Positions 7,425 to 15,730 of a stretch of DNA of 64,000 nucleotides are shown piece after piece (position 1 is the first letter of the stretch; each line of letters begins with the position of its first letter). Below the pieces are notes generated by a model. That model had not been told where the DNA came from. It ran no database searches and saw only the letters and a program-made list of their open reading frames with translations. The DNA lies in the NCBI RefSeq assembly GCF_014192915.1, contig NZ_JACHYN010000015.1, positions 1-64,000 of the forward strand. Reading direction: 5' to 3'. The translations under genes and the position numbers were made by a program. The stretch comes from Azospirillum sp. OGB3. GTDB taxonomy: Bacteria; Pseudomonadota; Alphaproteobacteria; Azospirillales; Azospirillaceae.

Positions 7425-7838
7425 ATGGGCAACTCATCAGTTGAAAGCGTCAGGTGGATGCTGTGCCTCGGGGTCCTGGCCGCCTTGCAGGGGATGGCTG
7501 GCTATGCGGTAGCAGCGAGTCAAAGTCAGTCTTTCACGTTTGAGAACTACAAGGGGCAAGACAACGATACAGCAAAGAAGCTTGCAGGAAGCGAGCTATC
7601 AAGCCGCTTTCCAACCGGATCAAAGCTTGATGATGCAATTAAAATCCTAAATGAAGCTGGCGCAGAATGCCGAATTTTAGAAAAGTATCCGGATTTTATA
7701 TATTGTACCTATGAACATGCTGATGCTGGTTTGAGAGGTATGTTTGTAACGGTCGAGTGGAAGGTGCTCGTTTATTTCGATAAGGCGACCAGCACGACGA
7801 CGCGCATAGAGGTCAACCGAGGACTCACCGGGCTGTGA
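7425..7838 (+). CDS. Small secreted protein of unknown function
   Basis: 137 aa from the ATG at 7425, chosen because GGGGAGG precedes it by 4 nt; the ATG at 7401 lacks one. The N-terminus is a signal peptide (WMLCLGVLAALQGMAGYAVAAS). The mature protein is about 105 aa with three cysteines and no family I recognise (segments KLDDAIKILNEAGAECRIL and VEWKVLVYFDK). Codon usage is less GC-biased than most neighbours, in line with the AT-rich flank, so recent acquisition is likely. The stop lies 18 nt before the left end of the IS6-type element. Confidence 0.6.
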   Translation: MGNSSVESVRWMLCLGVLAALQGMAGYAVAASQSQSFTFENYKGQDNDTAKKLAGSELSSRFPTGSKLDDAIKILNEAGAECRILEKYPDFIYCTYEHADAGLRGMFVTVEWKVLVYFDKATSTTTRIEVNRGLTGL

Positions 7839-7856
7839 CCCGATTGCTCCTCATAA

Positions 7857-8697
7857 GGTTCTGTTGCAAAGTCTGGCCTGGGATGATCGCGCCTCCGGTT
7901 CAGCAACTTCAGACGGCAACACCGAACCGGCTGGCGATGAAGGTCGCCTGGGCGGGCATATCGTTGGCGGGAATGGCGGCGACCTGCCCCTTGCGCACCA
8001 TCGCCAGGATCTCGTAGCCAGCGATCGTCCGGCGCGCGGTGTGGAAGCCCTTGAACCCGAGCCCCGGCCGCACCAAGCGTTATGCGGCGGTGATCCTGTT
8101 CAACGATGTTGTTCAGGTACTTGACTTGGCGCAGCTTGGTGAACTGCCAGAGCTCGCCGCTCTTCTTCATCGCCTTGGTCGCGTTCGGATACGCGGCGTT
8201 CTTGTCCACGGTCACGGTGCGCGGGTTCACCGTGTGCGCCTGCTTCAGCGCCTTGCGGAAGAAGCGCCGGGCGGCGGCGGCATCGCGCTTGGCGCTGAGC
8301 AGGAAGTCGATGGTCTGCCCGCGCGCATCGACGGCGCGGTACAGGTACATCCACCGGCCCTTCACCTTCACGTACGTCTCGTCCACCCGCCAGGAGCCGG
8401 CCGTCGTGCGCAGGTGCGGCCGGAGGCGCTTGTCCAGCTCCGGCGCATAGGCCTGGATCCAGCGGTAGAGGGTGGTGTGATCGACCGTTACGCCGCGGTC
8501 GGCCAGCATCCGTTCCAAATCCCGGTAGCTGATCGGAAATTGCAGGTACCAGCGCACCGCCCACAAGATCACCGCCGCCGTGAACTGCCGGCCCTTGAAC
8601 GGGCTCTTCCCGCTGCGCATCACCGTCTCACCCCAGCCGCCGAAAGCAGCCGGGTTTTACCCGATCTCCGCCCGCCGGCAAACTTTGCAACGGAACC
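7857..8697. mobile_element. IS6-family insertion sequence, 841 bp
   Basis: Bounded by 16-bp terminal inverted repeats: GGTTCTGTTGCAAAGT at 7857-7872 and ACTTTGCAACGGAACC at 8682-8697 (one mismatch). These are typical IS6/IS26/IS6100 ends. Size and the single minus-strand transposase gene fit the family. The 8 bases flanking each side (CCTCATAA and ACATCGAT) do not match, so there is no target duplication; a deletion or recombination has changed at least one side. Confidence 0.85.
7909..8623 (-). pseudogene. IS6-family DDE transposase, frameshifted
   Basis: It starts at ATG 8623 and shows the IS6 N-terminal region (FPISYRDLERMLADRG), the DDE core (WRVDETYVKVKGRW with first D, TVDKNAAYPNA with second D) and NNIVEQDHRRI carrying the catalytic E. 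Right after HRRI, near 8080, one base is missing. The expected LVRPGLGFKGFHTARRTI segment continues in another frame to a TGA at 7909. The native protein would be about 238 aa. The frameshift removes the last ~60 residues, after the catalytic triad, so activity is doubtful. The apparent 283-aa frame reading on to 7772 is an artefact of the shift. Confidence 0.85.
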
Positions 8698-8789
8698 ACA
8701 TCGATCCCGCCCTTTAAATCGCCGACCACCAGGCGCAACCGGTCGTCGGCATGGAACATCCAGAAGATGCTGCCGGGAATGCAGCCGAG
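8698..8789 (-). pseudogene. Unrecognised coding scrap cut by the IS6 end
   Basis: The minus-strand frame continuing from the IS3 scrap reads GCIPGSIFWMFHADDRLRL and VVGDLKGGID before it enters the IS6 inverted repeat. I do not recognise a family. The codons look protein-like (no internal stop) but the stretch is only about 30 residues. It may be the 5' part of another mobile-element gene. Confidence 0.3.
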
Positions 8790-8882
8790 CGTCCGTTTTG
8801 CGGCGAGATCCTTGAGCACCGCGTTGTTGGGCATCGCCTCCGCCAGCAGACGCTTCAGGCGGGGCGTTCCCGTCCTCCAGCG
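8790..8882 (-). pseudogene. Remnant of an IS3-family orfA (C-terminal end)
   Basis: Minus-strand residues RLKRLLAEAMPNNAVLKDLAAK match the well-known end of IS3/IS407-group OrfA proteins (leucine-zipper tail RLKRLLAEAMLDNAxLKDL). Only about 30 codons remain, in the same frame as mepA and directly behind its TGA stop. There is no OrfB and no terminal repeats. It is a scar of an older insertion later cut by the IS6-type element. Confidence 0.6.
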
Positions 8883-8885
8883 TCT

Positions 8886-9773
8886 TCAATTCCCCGCCAG
8901 AACCGCCAGACAGGCTGCGGGTGGTTCGGGAATGGCCTTGGGTGGCCGGGGCCCCGGCGGCTCCTTCGGTGGCTCGAACCAGCTCAGAAGCTCCTGGCCG
9001 CAACCGTCGCCCGGCGGAATGGGGGCTTGCGGGATGCAGGCCAACGATCCGGCTGGGCAGTTCATCCGCACATGGAAGTGCGAGTCGTGCCCGCCCCAGG
9101 GGCGCACGGCGTTGAGCCAGGAGCGGTCGCCCTGCTCGCTCTGGCACAGCGCCAGCTTGATCGCCGGGTTTACGAACACCCGCGCGACCTTCGGGCTCGT
9201 CGCCGCCAGTTGCAGAAGGCGGGCCTGACGGGGGCCGAACCGCTCCGGCAGAACGCGCTGGGTCTGCCGGTTCACCATGGTCGGAAAGTCCGTCCGCTCC
9301 CGCGCGTCGCGCGCGAGCGGCGGCTGGTCGAGATCGAACCACACATCCACATCGAGGCCGATCTGATGACTGGCGTGCCCGCTTTCCATGCGGCCGCCAT
9401 ACCGCTTGGAGAGGTCGCCGATGGCCAGCCGCCCGAGCCGCTCCGCCTGCGCCCGGCGGGCGAGGTCCTGGACGAAGGCGATGGCGTCGGGATGACCGTG
9501 GTTCCGGTTCCGTGACAGATTGACCGCCTGGTAGCCGGGCCCCTCGGGAGGCAGCGTCTGCGCGCCGCGGATGCAGCCGTTGGCGTAACCGCCGATCGGC
9601 TGCGCCAAGGAGGACGGGACCGGCAGCGGCAAGGCCGCCTTGCCGAAATCCGTTGGAATGGCTCCGAAAGCCGAGGGTGCCGACCGGAGGACCGAATCGG
9701 CCGCGGACGCGTCACCGGTGAACCAGACGCCGCAACAGATCATCGCCACAGCGAAAGACCATCGTCGAGCCAT
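8886..9773 (-). CDS. mepA: Penicillin-insensitive murein DD-endopeptidase MepA
   Basis: 295 aa from ATG 9773; a TTG at 9794 is a possible longer start. It has an N-terminal signal peptide (SFAVAMICCGVWFTGDASA). The peptidase M74 zinc motifs are present: SGHASHQIGLDVDVWF (ligands H and D) and GGHDSHFHVRM. Other family marks are LPPEGPGYQAVNLSRNRNHG and SRYGG-like KRYGGRM. It cleaves D-Ala-meso-DAP cross-links in peptidoglycan in the periplasm. The C-terminus is proline-rich (EPPKEPPGPRPPK) and ends where the IS3 scrap begins, so the last residues may not be native. It stands alone. Confidence 0.88.
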   Translation of the reverse strand: MARRWSFAVAMICCGVWFTGDASAADSVLRSAPSAFGAIPTDFGKAALPLPVPSSLAQPIGGYANGCIRGAQTLPPEGPGYQAVNLSRNRNHGHPDAIAFVQDLARRAQAERLGRLAIGDLSKRYGGRMESGHASHQIGLDVDVWFDLDQPPLARDARERTDFPTMVNRQTQRVLPERFGPRQARLLQLAATSPKVARVFVNPAIKLALCQSEQGDRSWLNAVRPWGGHDSHFHVRMNCPAGSLACIPQAPIPPGDGCGQELLSWFEPPKEPPGPRPPKAIPEPPAACLAVLAGN

Positions 9774-9867
9774 GACCAGCCTGGACCCCTTCAACGTTGA
9801 CCAGGTTCGACCTTAGCACGCCGCCCGCGGTCTGGGCGTTGCATCGGTTGGGCGACGCCGGCCGCCA

Positions 9868-10716
9868 TCAAAGGCCATGCTGGTCAAGCATCAGCTGCCC
9901 ATCGCGCGCCACATCGTCACCATGGTCGAACAGGTTGCGCCAGGACGCCACGCCCGCGGTGATGTCCGGGTGGGACACGGCGGAGGAGAAGGCTTCGACA
10001 CCGATCAGCCCCTGATAGCCGGCCGCCTTCAACCGGCGCAGCATCGGGGCGAAATCGATGGACCCCTCCGTCAGGCGGCCACGGTGGTTCTGGTCGATCT
10101 CGAAATAGCCGAGATAGGGCATCGCCAGTTCGAGCGCGCCCAGCAGGTCGTTCTCCTCGATGTTCATGTGGAAGGTGTCGAGATGGATGCGGACGTTGTC
10201 GGCGCCGATCAGCTTGACCATCCGAACGGCCTGTTGCGCCGTGTTGATCAGGTTGCTCTCGTAGCGGTTGACCACTTCGAGCGCCAGCAGCATTCCGTAG
10301 GACGCGGCCCGTTCGGCGACGACCCGCAGCCCGTCCGCCGCCGCCTGGAAGTTGGCGTCGCTCGGCACCCTCGACGCCTTGCCGAAGGCGCTGTAGAGGA
10401 TGCCGCCCATGCGGTCCGCGCCCATGTCGCGCGCCAGGGCAAGCGCCGCGCAATGCCGCTCGATCCCGCGCCGGTGCACGTCCGGGTCGGTGCTCGAAAT
10501 GTCGTTGTCGACCTGGAGCGGCGAGGTCGCGACGGGGCGGACCCCCGCCCGCTCGCACAGCGCGGCGATGGCCGCCGGTTCGATGCTGTCATGGTCACGG
10601 ATCGGCACGACGAGCTGGCCATAGCCGAAGGCCGCTGCGCGCTCGGCCGCATAGGCACCGTCCTTGGTGGACCATTTCGGGATCCAGGTGTAGCTGTGGA
10701 TCGACCGTCTGTTCAT
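9868..10716 (-). CDS. Sugar epimerase/isomerase, D-tagatose 3-epimerase-like TIM barrel
   Basis: 282 aa from ATG 10716, with GGAGG 7 nt upstream. It belongs to the xylose-isomerase-like TIM-barrel superfamily. LALEVVNRYESN (metal-binding Glu), IHLDTFHMNIEE (Asp and His), and a late IGVEAFSS (second Glu) are the ligands and catalytic acids of tagatose/psicose 3-epimerases. It would interconvert ketoses or keto-acids at C3 in the cytoplasm. It is separated from the GntR gene upstream by ~175 nt and reads away from the TRAP operon. Context suggests a role in catabolising the imported sugar or sugar acid. The exact substrate is not readable from sequence. Confidence 0.75.
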   Translation of the reverse strand: MNRRSIHSYTWIPKWSTKDGAYAAERAAAFGYGQLVVPIRDHDSIEPAAIAALCERAGVRPVATSPLQVDNDISSTDPDVHRRGIERHCAALALARDMGADRMGGILYSAFGKASRVPSDANFQAAADGLRVVAERAASYGMLLALEVVNRYESNLINTAQQAVRMVKLIGADNVRIHLDTFHMNIEENDLLGALELAMPYLGYFEIDQNHRGRLTEGSIDFAPMLRRLKAAGYQGLIGVEAFSSAVSHPDITAGVASWRNLFDHGDDVARDGQLMLDQHGL

Positions 10717-10891
10717 CTCGTTTCCTCCCGATTGCGCCCCGCGTGCGGGGTCGTTGGTTTTGCCGACGGCTGGCAAAGGGCAAGCGGCCCCCGTTCCGAC
10801 CGGTGGTCCGACCGGCCTGGGTCTGCGTCCGTCAGCGATGCCCGGTTAAACCGCCCGGCGAAGGTCCCCTCGGCAGGGTCCCGGACGGGCT

Positions 10892-11587
10892 CTATTCGAA
10901 GAGAATGTCGTGACGCTTGAGGATGTCGTCGCGCATCGCCTCGATCATCTTCAAATGGGCCAGCAGGAGGGCTTGGGTTCCCGCGACGTCGTTCGCCATG
11001 ATCGAGCGCATCAGCTTGACGTGGTCGGCGATCGCATCATCCTCATGATGGGCCTCCTGAAGTTCAAGGAAGCGCACCCGTGTCAGATGCGTCCTCACGT
11101 CGCTCAGCATCTCCAGCAGCATGGCGTTTCCCAGAACCCCGATGACGGTGTCGTGGAACGCCACGTCCAGTTCGGTGAAACCGACATAGTCCTTCTCCCG
11201 CACGACCTGTCTTTGCTGCTCGATCAGTGACAGCGCCTTGCTCTGCGCCGCGCTGTGATCGGCGGTTTTGTTCCAGATGCGCGCCACCTCGCCGAACGCC
11301 GAGACCTCCAGCGCCTCCCGGATGAACTGGGCCTCCTTCACCTTGGCCACCGACAGGTGGGACACCTGCGCCCCGCGCTGCGGCAGGATGCTCAGCAACC
11401 CTTCGTTCGCCAGCCGGGAAAAGGCCTGACGCACCGGTGTCCGGCTGACGCCGTATTCGTCGGCGACGGCGTTTTCGTAGATCATCGAGCCGGGCTGGAA
11501 CGACAGCGAAATGATCCTTTTCCGCAGCTCCTTGTAGATCACGCTGTCCAGCGTGTTGCGTTCCAACACCAGCCGTTCGTTCTTCAC
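10892..11587 (-). CDS. GntR-family regulator with FCD ligand domain
   Basis: 231 aa from GTG 11587, with GGGAG about 6 nt upstream. The N-terminal winged helix (RKRIISLSFQPGSMIYENAVADEYGVSRTPVRQAFSRLANEG) is followed by an FCD all-helical domain with the metal or ligand residues of DVAFHD (Asp/His) and later histidines (HLTRVRF, HVKLMRS). FCD regulators usually repress a divergent catabolic operon until a sugar acid or organic acid binds. The divergent TRAP operon starts 480 bp away, and the gap contains two palindromes suited to such a dimer. Confidence 0.85.
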   Translation of the reverse strand: MKNERLVLERNTLDSVIYKELRKRIISLSFQPGSMIYENAVADEYGVSRTPVRQAFSRLANEGLLSILPQRGAQVSHLSVAKVKEAQFIREALEVSAFGEVARIWNKTADHSAAQSKALSLIEQQRQVVREKDYVGFTELDVAFHDTVIGVLGNAMLLEMLSDVRTHLTRVRFLELQEAHHEDDAIADHVKLMRSIMANDVAGTQALLLAHLKMIEAMRDDILKRHDILFE

Positions 11588-11817
11588 CGTGTTCTCCCAG
11601 CCGCCGTGCAGGCGGACTTCGCCCTTTCCGATCCCAGAATCGCGATTATCGCCGGATCGGATTGGCCCACGCAAGGTCGCAGCACCGCTGAACACAGTCC
11701 GGGATGCGTGTGAAACCGAACCGATGTCTGGTGCCACCGGTCGATCACTTTGACATTATTGGTTGCACCCCCCCTCCATGACGCCACTCCCGCGCAGCGG
11801 TATCCCATCCGGATGTG

Positions 11818-11842
11818 GATTTGATTTGTCACCAATCAAATC
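11818..11842. promoter_or_regulatory. Perfect inverted repeat, candidate GntR operator
   Basis: GATTTGATT, 7 bases (TGTCACC), AATCAAATC: 9-bp arms with no mismatch. It lies between the divergent GntR gene and the TRAP operon. Symmetry and position suit a dimeric regulator, probably the neighbouring FCD protein. Inference only. Confidence 0.5.
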
Positions 11843-11865
11843 GCCTTCATGATGATCCGTACCAT

Positions 11866-11885
11866 CTTGCATCCTTGGATACAAG
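11866..11885. promoter_or_regulatory. Second palindrome, candidate operator
   Basis: CTTGCATCC-TT-GGATACAAG is a 20-bp palindrome with one mismatched pair. It is embedded in a wider pair of ATCTTGCA (11864-11871) and TGCAAGAT (11888-11895). CTTG...CAAG ends resemble FCD-type GntR operators. It could be the main site, with 11818-11842 as a second site. Confidence 0.5.
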
Positions 11886-12067
11886 TGTGCAAGATAACCG
11901 AACGTTGCACGGATTGGCCCGTTCGCCATCCGCGCATCGCCTGTCCGCTCCGCACGGGCGAACAGAAAAAAACAGTGCAAGGGCAGTCTCAGGCTCCACG
12001 CTCAAAGCAACGGGCGCCCTCGACCTCCGAACTCATAAGAAATTCTAGGGAGTAGGAAGTGACCAAC

Positions 12068-13057
12068 ATGTCCAAGCGCCTTGGCGCTCTTCTCGGAGCC
12101 ACCGCGCTGACGCTGATCGCCGGCATGGGGATGGCCCAGGCCCAGACGCAGAAGCACATCCTGCGCATGAACCACGTCCACAGCCCGGTCGAAGCCTATC
12201 ATTCGGCGTTCCAGGAATGGGCCAAGCGCGTCGAGGAGCGGACCAACGGCGGCCTGAAGATCGAGGTCTTTCACAGCGCCCAGCTCGGCAACGAAGAGGA
12301 CATCATCGAGCAGATCCGCCAGGGCGCCAACATCGGCCAGAACACCGACGCGGCGCGCCTCGGCAATTACGTCCGCGAGATCGCGGTCCTGAACGGCCCC
12401 TATTTCATCGAGACGCTCGACGAGGCCTTCGCGCTGTCGAAGCTCGACACCGTCAAGACGTGGAAGACGGAACTGGCGGACAAGCACGGTCTCCAGGTCG
12501 TCTGCTTCGACTTTGTGCAGGGCAAGCGTCATGTCTTCGCCAACAAGCCGGTCCGCAACCCGGGCGACTTGTCCGGGCTGCGCATCCGCACCCCGCCCGC
12601 CCCGATCTGGCAGGAATCGGTGCGCGCGATCGGCGCGGCCCCGACGGCGATGAGCTTCGGCGACATCTACCCCGGCCTTCAGCAGCGGGCCGTCGACGGT
12701 GCGGAGCTGACCTACGCCAACATCCGTCCGGGCAACCTCCAGGAAGTCGTTCGGAACGTCAGCGAGACCGGCCACATCCTGCTGATCAACTTCGAGGTCG
12801 TGAGCGCCTCCTGGTTCAAGAAGCTTCCCGCCGACTACCAGACCGCGCTGGTCGAGGAATGCAGCGCCGCCGGCCAGAAGGTGTCGAAGGTGCTCGCCGA
12901 CGCCGCGGAAAGCGAGAAGGCCGCGCTGGTCAAGGGCGGCATGAAGGTGACCGAAAACGTCGACCTGGAGGCCTTCCGCAAGGCCGGCGACGCCGCCTAC
13001 CAGGCGCTCGGCCTCACCGAGGTGCGCGCGGCCATCTACAAGGAAATGGGACGCTAA
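12068..13057 (+). CDS. dctP: TRAP transporter solute-binding protein DctP
   Basis: 329 aa from ATG 12068, with AGGAAG 9 nt upstream; a GTG at 12059 overlaps the ribosome site. Signal peptide LGALLGATALTLIAGMGMAQA. Mature features of DctP proteins are present: LRMNHVHSP near the start, FHSAQLGNEEDIIEQIRQG, LSGLRIRTPPAP with the conserved Arg that holds the substrate carboxylate, and PGLQQRAVDGAE. It captures a carboxylate (sugar acid or similar) in the periplasm for DctQM. First gene of the dctPQM-SDR-Ldh2 operon. Confidence 0.88.
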   Translation: MSKRLGALLGATALTLIAGMGMAQAQTQKHILRMNHVHSPVEAYHSAFQEWAKRVEERTNGGLKIEVFHSAQLGNEEDIIEQIRQGANIGQNTDAARLGNYVREIAVLNGPYFIETLDEAFALSKLDTVKTWKTELADKHGLQVVCFDFVQGKRHVFANKPVRNPGDLSGLRIRTPPAPIWQESVRAIGAAPTAMSFGDIYPGLQQRAVDGAELTYANIRPGNLQEVVRNVSETGHILLINFEVVSASWFKKLPADYQTALVEECSAAGQKVSKVLADAAESEKAALVKGGMKVTENVDLEAFRKAGDAAYQALGLTEVRAAIYKEMGR

Positions 13058-13084
13058 ATCGTCCGAAGCCGGCGAGGCCTGCCA

Positions 13085-13588
13085 ATGAAAACTTTCTATG
13101 ACTATGTCCTGAAGCTGGAGGCGATCCTCGCCGGCTTGTTCCTGATGCTGATGGTGGGGTTGCTTCTGCTGGGCGGCGTGGCGCGGATGATGCAGCACCC
13201 GCTCAACTGGACCATCGATCTGGCGACCTGCTTCTTCGCCTGGGCGGTCTTCCTGTGCGCCGATATCGCTTGGCGCAAGGACATGCTGATGTCCCTCGAT
13301 CTGGTGACCGCAAAGCTGTCCGAGCGGTACCAGCGGACCCTGCTGTTCGTGAACTACGGGCTGATCTCCCTGTTCCTCGTTTACGCCATCTACGGCGGCA
13401 CCCAACTCGCCTGGGTCAGCCGGTCCCGCACCTTCAACGGGATTCCCGGCGTCAGCTATTCCTGGGTCACCGCCAGCATCGCCGTCGGGGCGGCCCTCAT
13501 GCTCATCACCACGCTTCTCAAGATACGGGCCCTGATGCGGTCCGACGGCGTCCCGTGCGCCGCTGCCGCCAGCGGGGAGATCGCCTGA
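13085..13588 (+). CDS. dctQ: TRAP transporter small membrane subunit DctQ
   Basis: 167 aa with four predicted membrane segments (about 12-35, 50-68, 88-110 and 128-150). The conserved family patch FFAWAVFLCADIAWRKDMLM is present. It pairs with DctM in the inner membrane. It starts 27 nt after dctP and ends one codon before dctM, as expected for a single transporter operon. Confidence 0.85.
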   Translation: MKTFYDYVLKLEAILAGLFLMLMVGLLLLGGVARMMQHPLNWTIDLATCFFAWAVFLCADIAWRKDMLMSLDLVTAKLSERYQRTLLFVNYGLISLFLVYAIYGGTQLAWVSRSRTFNGIPGVSYSWVTASIAVGAALMLITTLLKIRALMRSDGVPCAAAASGEIA

Positions 13589-13590
13589 CC

Positions 13591-14871
13591 ATGCTGCTTG
13601 TCGTTCTGGCCTTCGCGGTCCTCCTCCTCATCGGCATGCCGGTCGCCTTCGCGATCGGCATCTCCGGCGTGCTGTTCTTCCTCCAGCATCCGGAGCTGCC
13701 CTTCACCATCCCGCTCCAGGTGACGGTGTCCCAGACCCAGAATTTCGCCCTGCTCGCCGTTCCCCTGTTCATCATGGCGGGCAACTACATGAACCGGTCC
13801 GGCATCACCGAAAGCCTGCTGAATCTGGCGTCGGTGGCCACCGGACACTTCAAGGGCGGTCTCGCCCAGATTTCCATCGTCCTGTCGGCGCTGATGGGCG
13901 GCGTGTCGGGATCGGCCATCGCGGACGCGGCGATGCAGTCGCGCATCCTCGGCGAGGAGATGACGAAGCGGGGCATGTCGCGCGGTTTCACCGCCGGCGT
14001 GATCTCCTTCACCTCGCTCCTCACCCCGCTGATCCCGCCGGGCATCGGCATGATCCTCTACGGGACCATCGGCCAGGTGTCGATCGGACGGATGTTCGCG
14101 GCGGGCTTCGCCCCGGCGCTCCTGCTCGGCATCGCGATGAGCGCCGCCGTCTGGTACACCTCCAACAAGCGCGGATACCCCGCCGAGCGCGAGAAGCGGG
14201 CGTCGCTGGCCGAAGTCGGCAGCGCCCTGAAGGGTGGAGTCTGGGCGCTTCTGTTCCCGGTCATCCTGCTCGTCGGCTTGCGCATGGGCATCTTCACGCC
14301 CTCGGAGATCGGCGCCTTCGCAGTGCTCTACGCCCTGTTCATCGGCTTCGTGGTCTACCGACGGCTCAAGGCGAAGAGCTTCGTCGAGGCGCTGGAGGTC
14401 AGCCTCGCCGACGTCGGCTCCGCGATGTTCCTGATCAGCCTGTCGGCGATCTTCAGCTACGGCATCGTCTTCGAGCGCATTCCGGAGGTCATCGCCTCGT
14501 CCCTGACCAGCCTCACCGACAACGTGCAGCTGGTGATGGTGCTGATCGTCCTCCTGGTGCTGGCGGCCGGTCTGTTCATCGATGCGACGGTCATCATCAT
14601 CATGATGACGCCGATCTTCCTGCCCGCCGTGCGGGCGATGGGCGGCGATCCGGTGCATTTCGGCATCGTCTTCATCGTCGCAGCGACCATCGGCAACTTC
14701 ACGCCTCCGGTCGGGGCGGCGATGTTCACCGTCTGCTCGATCCTGAAGGTATCGGTGGGGGCCTATGTCCGGGAGTCCCTGCCCTTGATGATCGCCATCG
14801 GACTGACAACCATCCTTCTGATCTTCGTGCCCGAGTTCATCCTCCTGATCCCGAACCTGCTCTTCGGATGA
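13591..14871 (+). CDS. dctM: TRAP transporter large permease DctM
   Basis: 426 aa, very hydrophobic, with 11-12 membrane segments. Family marks: LLLIGMPVAFAIGISG at the start, the GGVSGSAIADAAM loop, SLLTPLIPPGIGMILYG, and the second-half TPIFLPAVRAMGGDPVHFG and FTPPVGAAMF. It performs sodium-driven uptake of the substrate delivered by DctP. The ATG at 13591 follows the dctQ stop by 2 nt. Confidence 0.88.
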   Translation: MLLVVLAFAVLLLIGMPVAFAIGISGVLFFLQHPELPFTIPLQVTVSQTQNFALLAVPLFIMAGNYMNRSGITESLLNLASVATGHFKGGLAQISIVLSALMGGVSGSAIADAAMQSRILGEEMTKRGMSRGFTAGVISFTSLLTPLIPPGIGMILYGTIGQVSIGRMFAAGFAPALLLGIAMSAAVWYTSNKRGYPAEREKRASLAEVGSALKGGVWALLFPVILLVGLRMGIFTPSEIGAFAVLYALFIGFVVYRRLKAKSFVEALEVSLADVGSAMFLISLSAIFSYGIVFERIPEVIASSLTSLTDNVQLVMVLIVLLVLAAGLFIDATVIIIMMTPIFLPAVRAMGGDPVHFGIVFIVAATIGNFTPPVGAAMFTVCSILKVSVGAYVRESLPLMIAIGLTTILLIFVPEFILLIPNLLFG

Positions 14872-14986
14872 TGGCGGCGCTCCGGGAGTGGCGGCGGAAA
14901 CGCCGCCCTCCCGGCCCTTGGGCACCTCGAATCCCAGCGTCCAATCCGGCGCCCGTGCGGCGCCGACTGGTGGAGTTCCAAACACG

Positions 14987-15730
14987 ATGACCGGCAGACT
15001 AGACGGGAAACGCGCGCTGGTGACCGGCGCGGGACAGGGCATGGGACGGGCCATCGCGCTCGCCTTCGCCCTGGAGGGGGCCAGCGTCGTCGCGGCCAGC
15101 CGCACGCTGTCCAAGATGGAGGATCTGCCCCGGATCGATTCCGCGATCACCCCGGTCGCGCTCGACGTGACCGATCCGGCGGCGGTTCGGCGCGTCGTCG
15201 CCGAAGCCGGGCCGTTCGACATCCTCGTCAACAACGCCGGGTGGGTCCACAACGGCACCATCCTGGACTGCAGCGACGAGGATTGGGCGCGCAGCCTGGA
15301 GCAGAACGTCACCTCGATGTTCCACACCATCCGCGCGGCGCTTCCCGGCATGATCGAGCGGCGCCAAGGCTCCATCGTGAACGTCGCCTCGGTGGCGTCG
15401 AGCCTGACCGGCGTCGCCAACCGCACCGCCTACGGGACCAGCAAGGCGGCGGTGATCGGCCTGACCAAGGCCGTGGCCCGCGACTTCATCGGCGCCGGCG
15501 TCCGCTGCAACGCCCTGTGCCCCGGCACCACCCACTCGCCGTCGCTGGAAGAGCGCATCCAGTCGAGCGCCGATCCGGAGGGCATGCGGGCGCAGTTCAT
15601 CGCGCGCCAGCCGATGGGCCGCCTGGGCACCGTCGAGGAGATGGCCGCCGCCGCGGTGTATCTGGCCAGCGACGAGTCCGGCTTCATGACGGGCAGCCTG
15701 CTCGTCGCCGACGGGGGGCAGACGCTGTGA
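14987..15730 (+). CDS. Short-chain dehydrogenase/reductase, catabolic
   Basis: 247 aa from ATG 14987. Rossmann motif VTGAGQGMGRAIA, LDVTDPAA (NAD-type Asp region), NNAG at about residue 80, catalytic Ser (SVAS) and YGTSK with Tyr and Lys, and the typical VADGGQTL end. It oxidises or reduces a hydroxyl group of the imported compound using NAD(P). It follows dctM by 115 nt and overlaps the next dehydrogenase by 4 nt (GTGA), so the two enzymes are translationally coupled. Confidence 0.85.
   Translation: MTGRLDGKRALVTGAGQGMGRAIALAFALEGASVVAASRTLSKMEDLPRIDSAITPVALDVTDPAAVRRVVAEAGPFDILVNNAGWVHNGTILDCSDEDWARSLEQNVTSMFHTIRAALPGMIERRQGSIVNVASVASSLTGVANRTAYGTSKAAVIGLTKAVARDFIGAGVRCNALCPGTTHSPSLEERIQSSADPEGMRAQFIARQPMGRLGTVEEMAAAAVYLASDESGFMTGSLLVADGGQTL

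Larger units (their letters stand above)
11588..12067. promoter_or_regulatory. Divergent control region between gntR and dctPQM
   Basis: A 480-bp non-coding region carrying a perfect 9-bp inverted repeat (11818-11842) and a near-perfect 20-bp palindrome (11866-11885), described separately. Composition is lower in GC around 11810-11900. The AGGGAGTAGGAAG ribosome site of dctP closes the region. No -35/-10 pair is assigned with confidence. Confidence 0.6.

Noticed and set aside
7772..8080. C-terminal extension of the IS6 transposase frame out of the element
   Set aside because: Arises from the one-base loss near 8080; the native frame ends inside the element at 7909.
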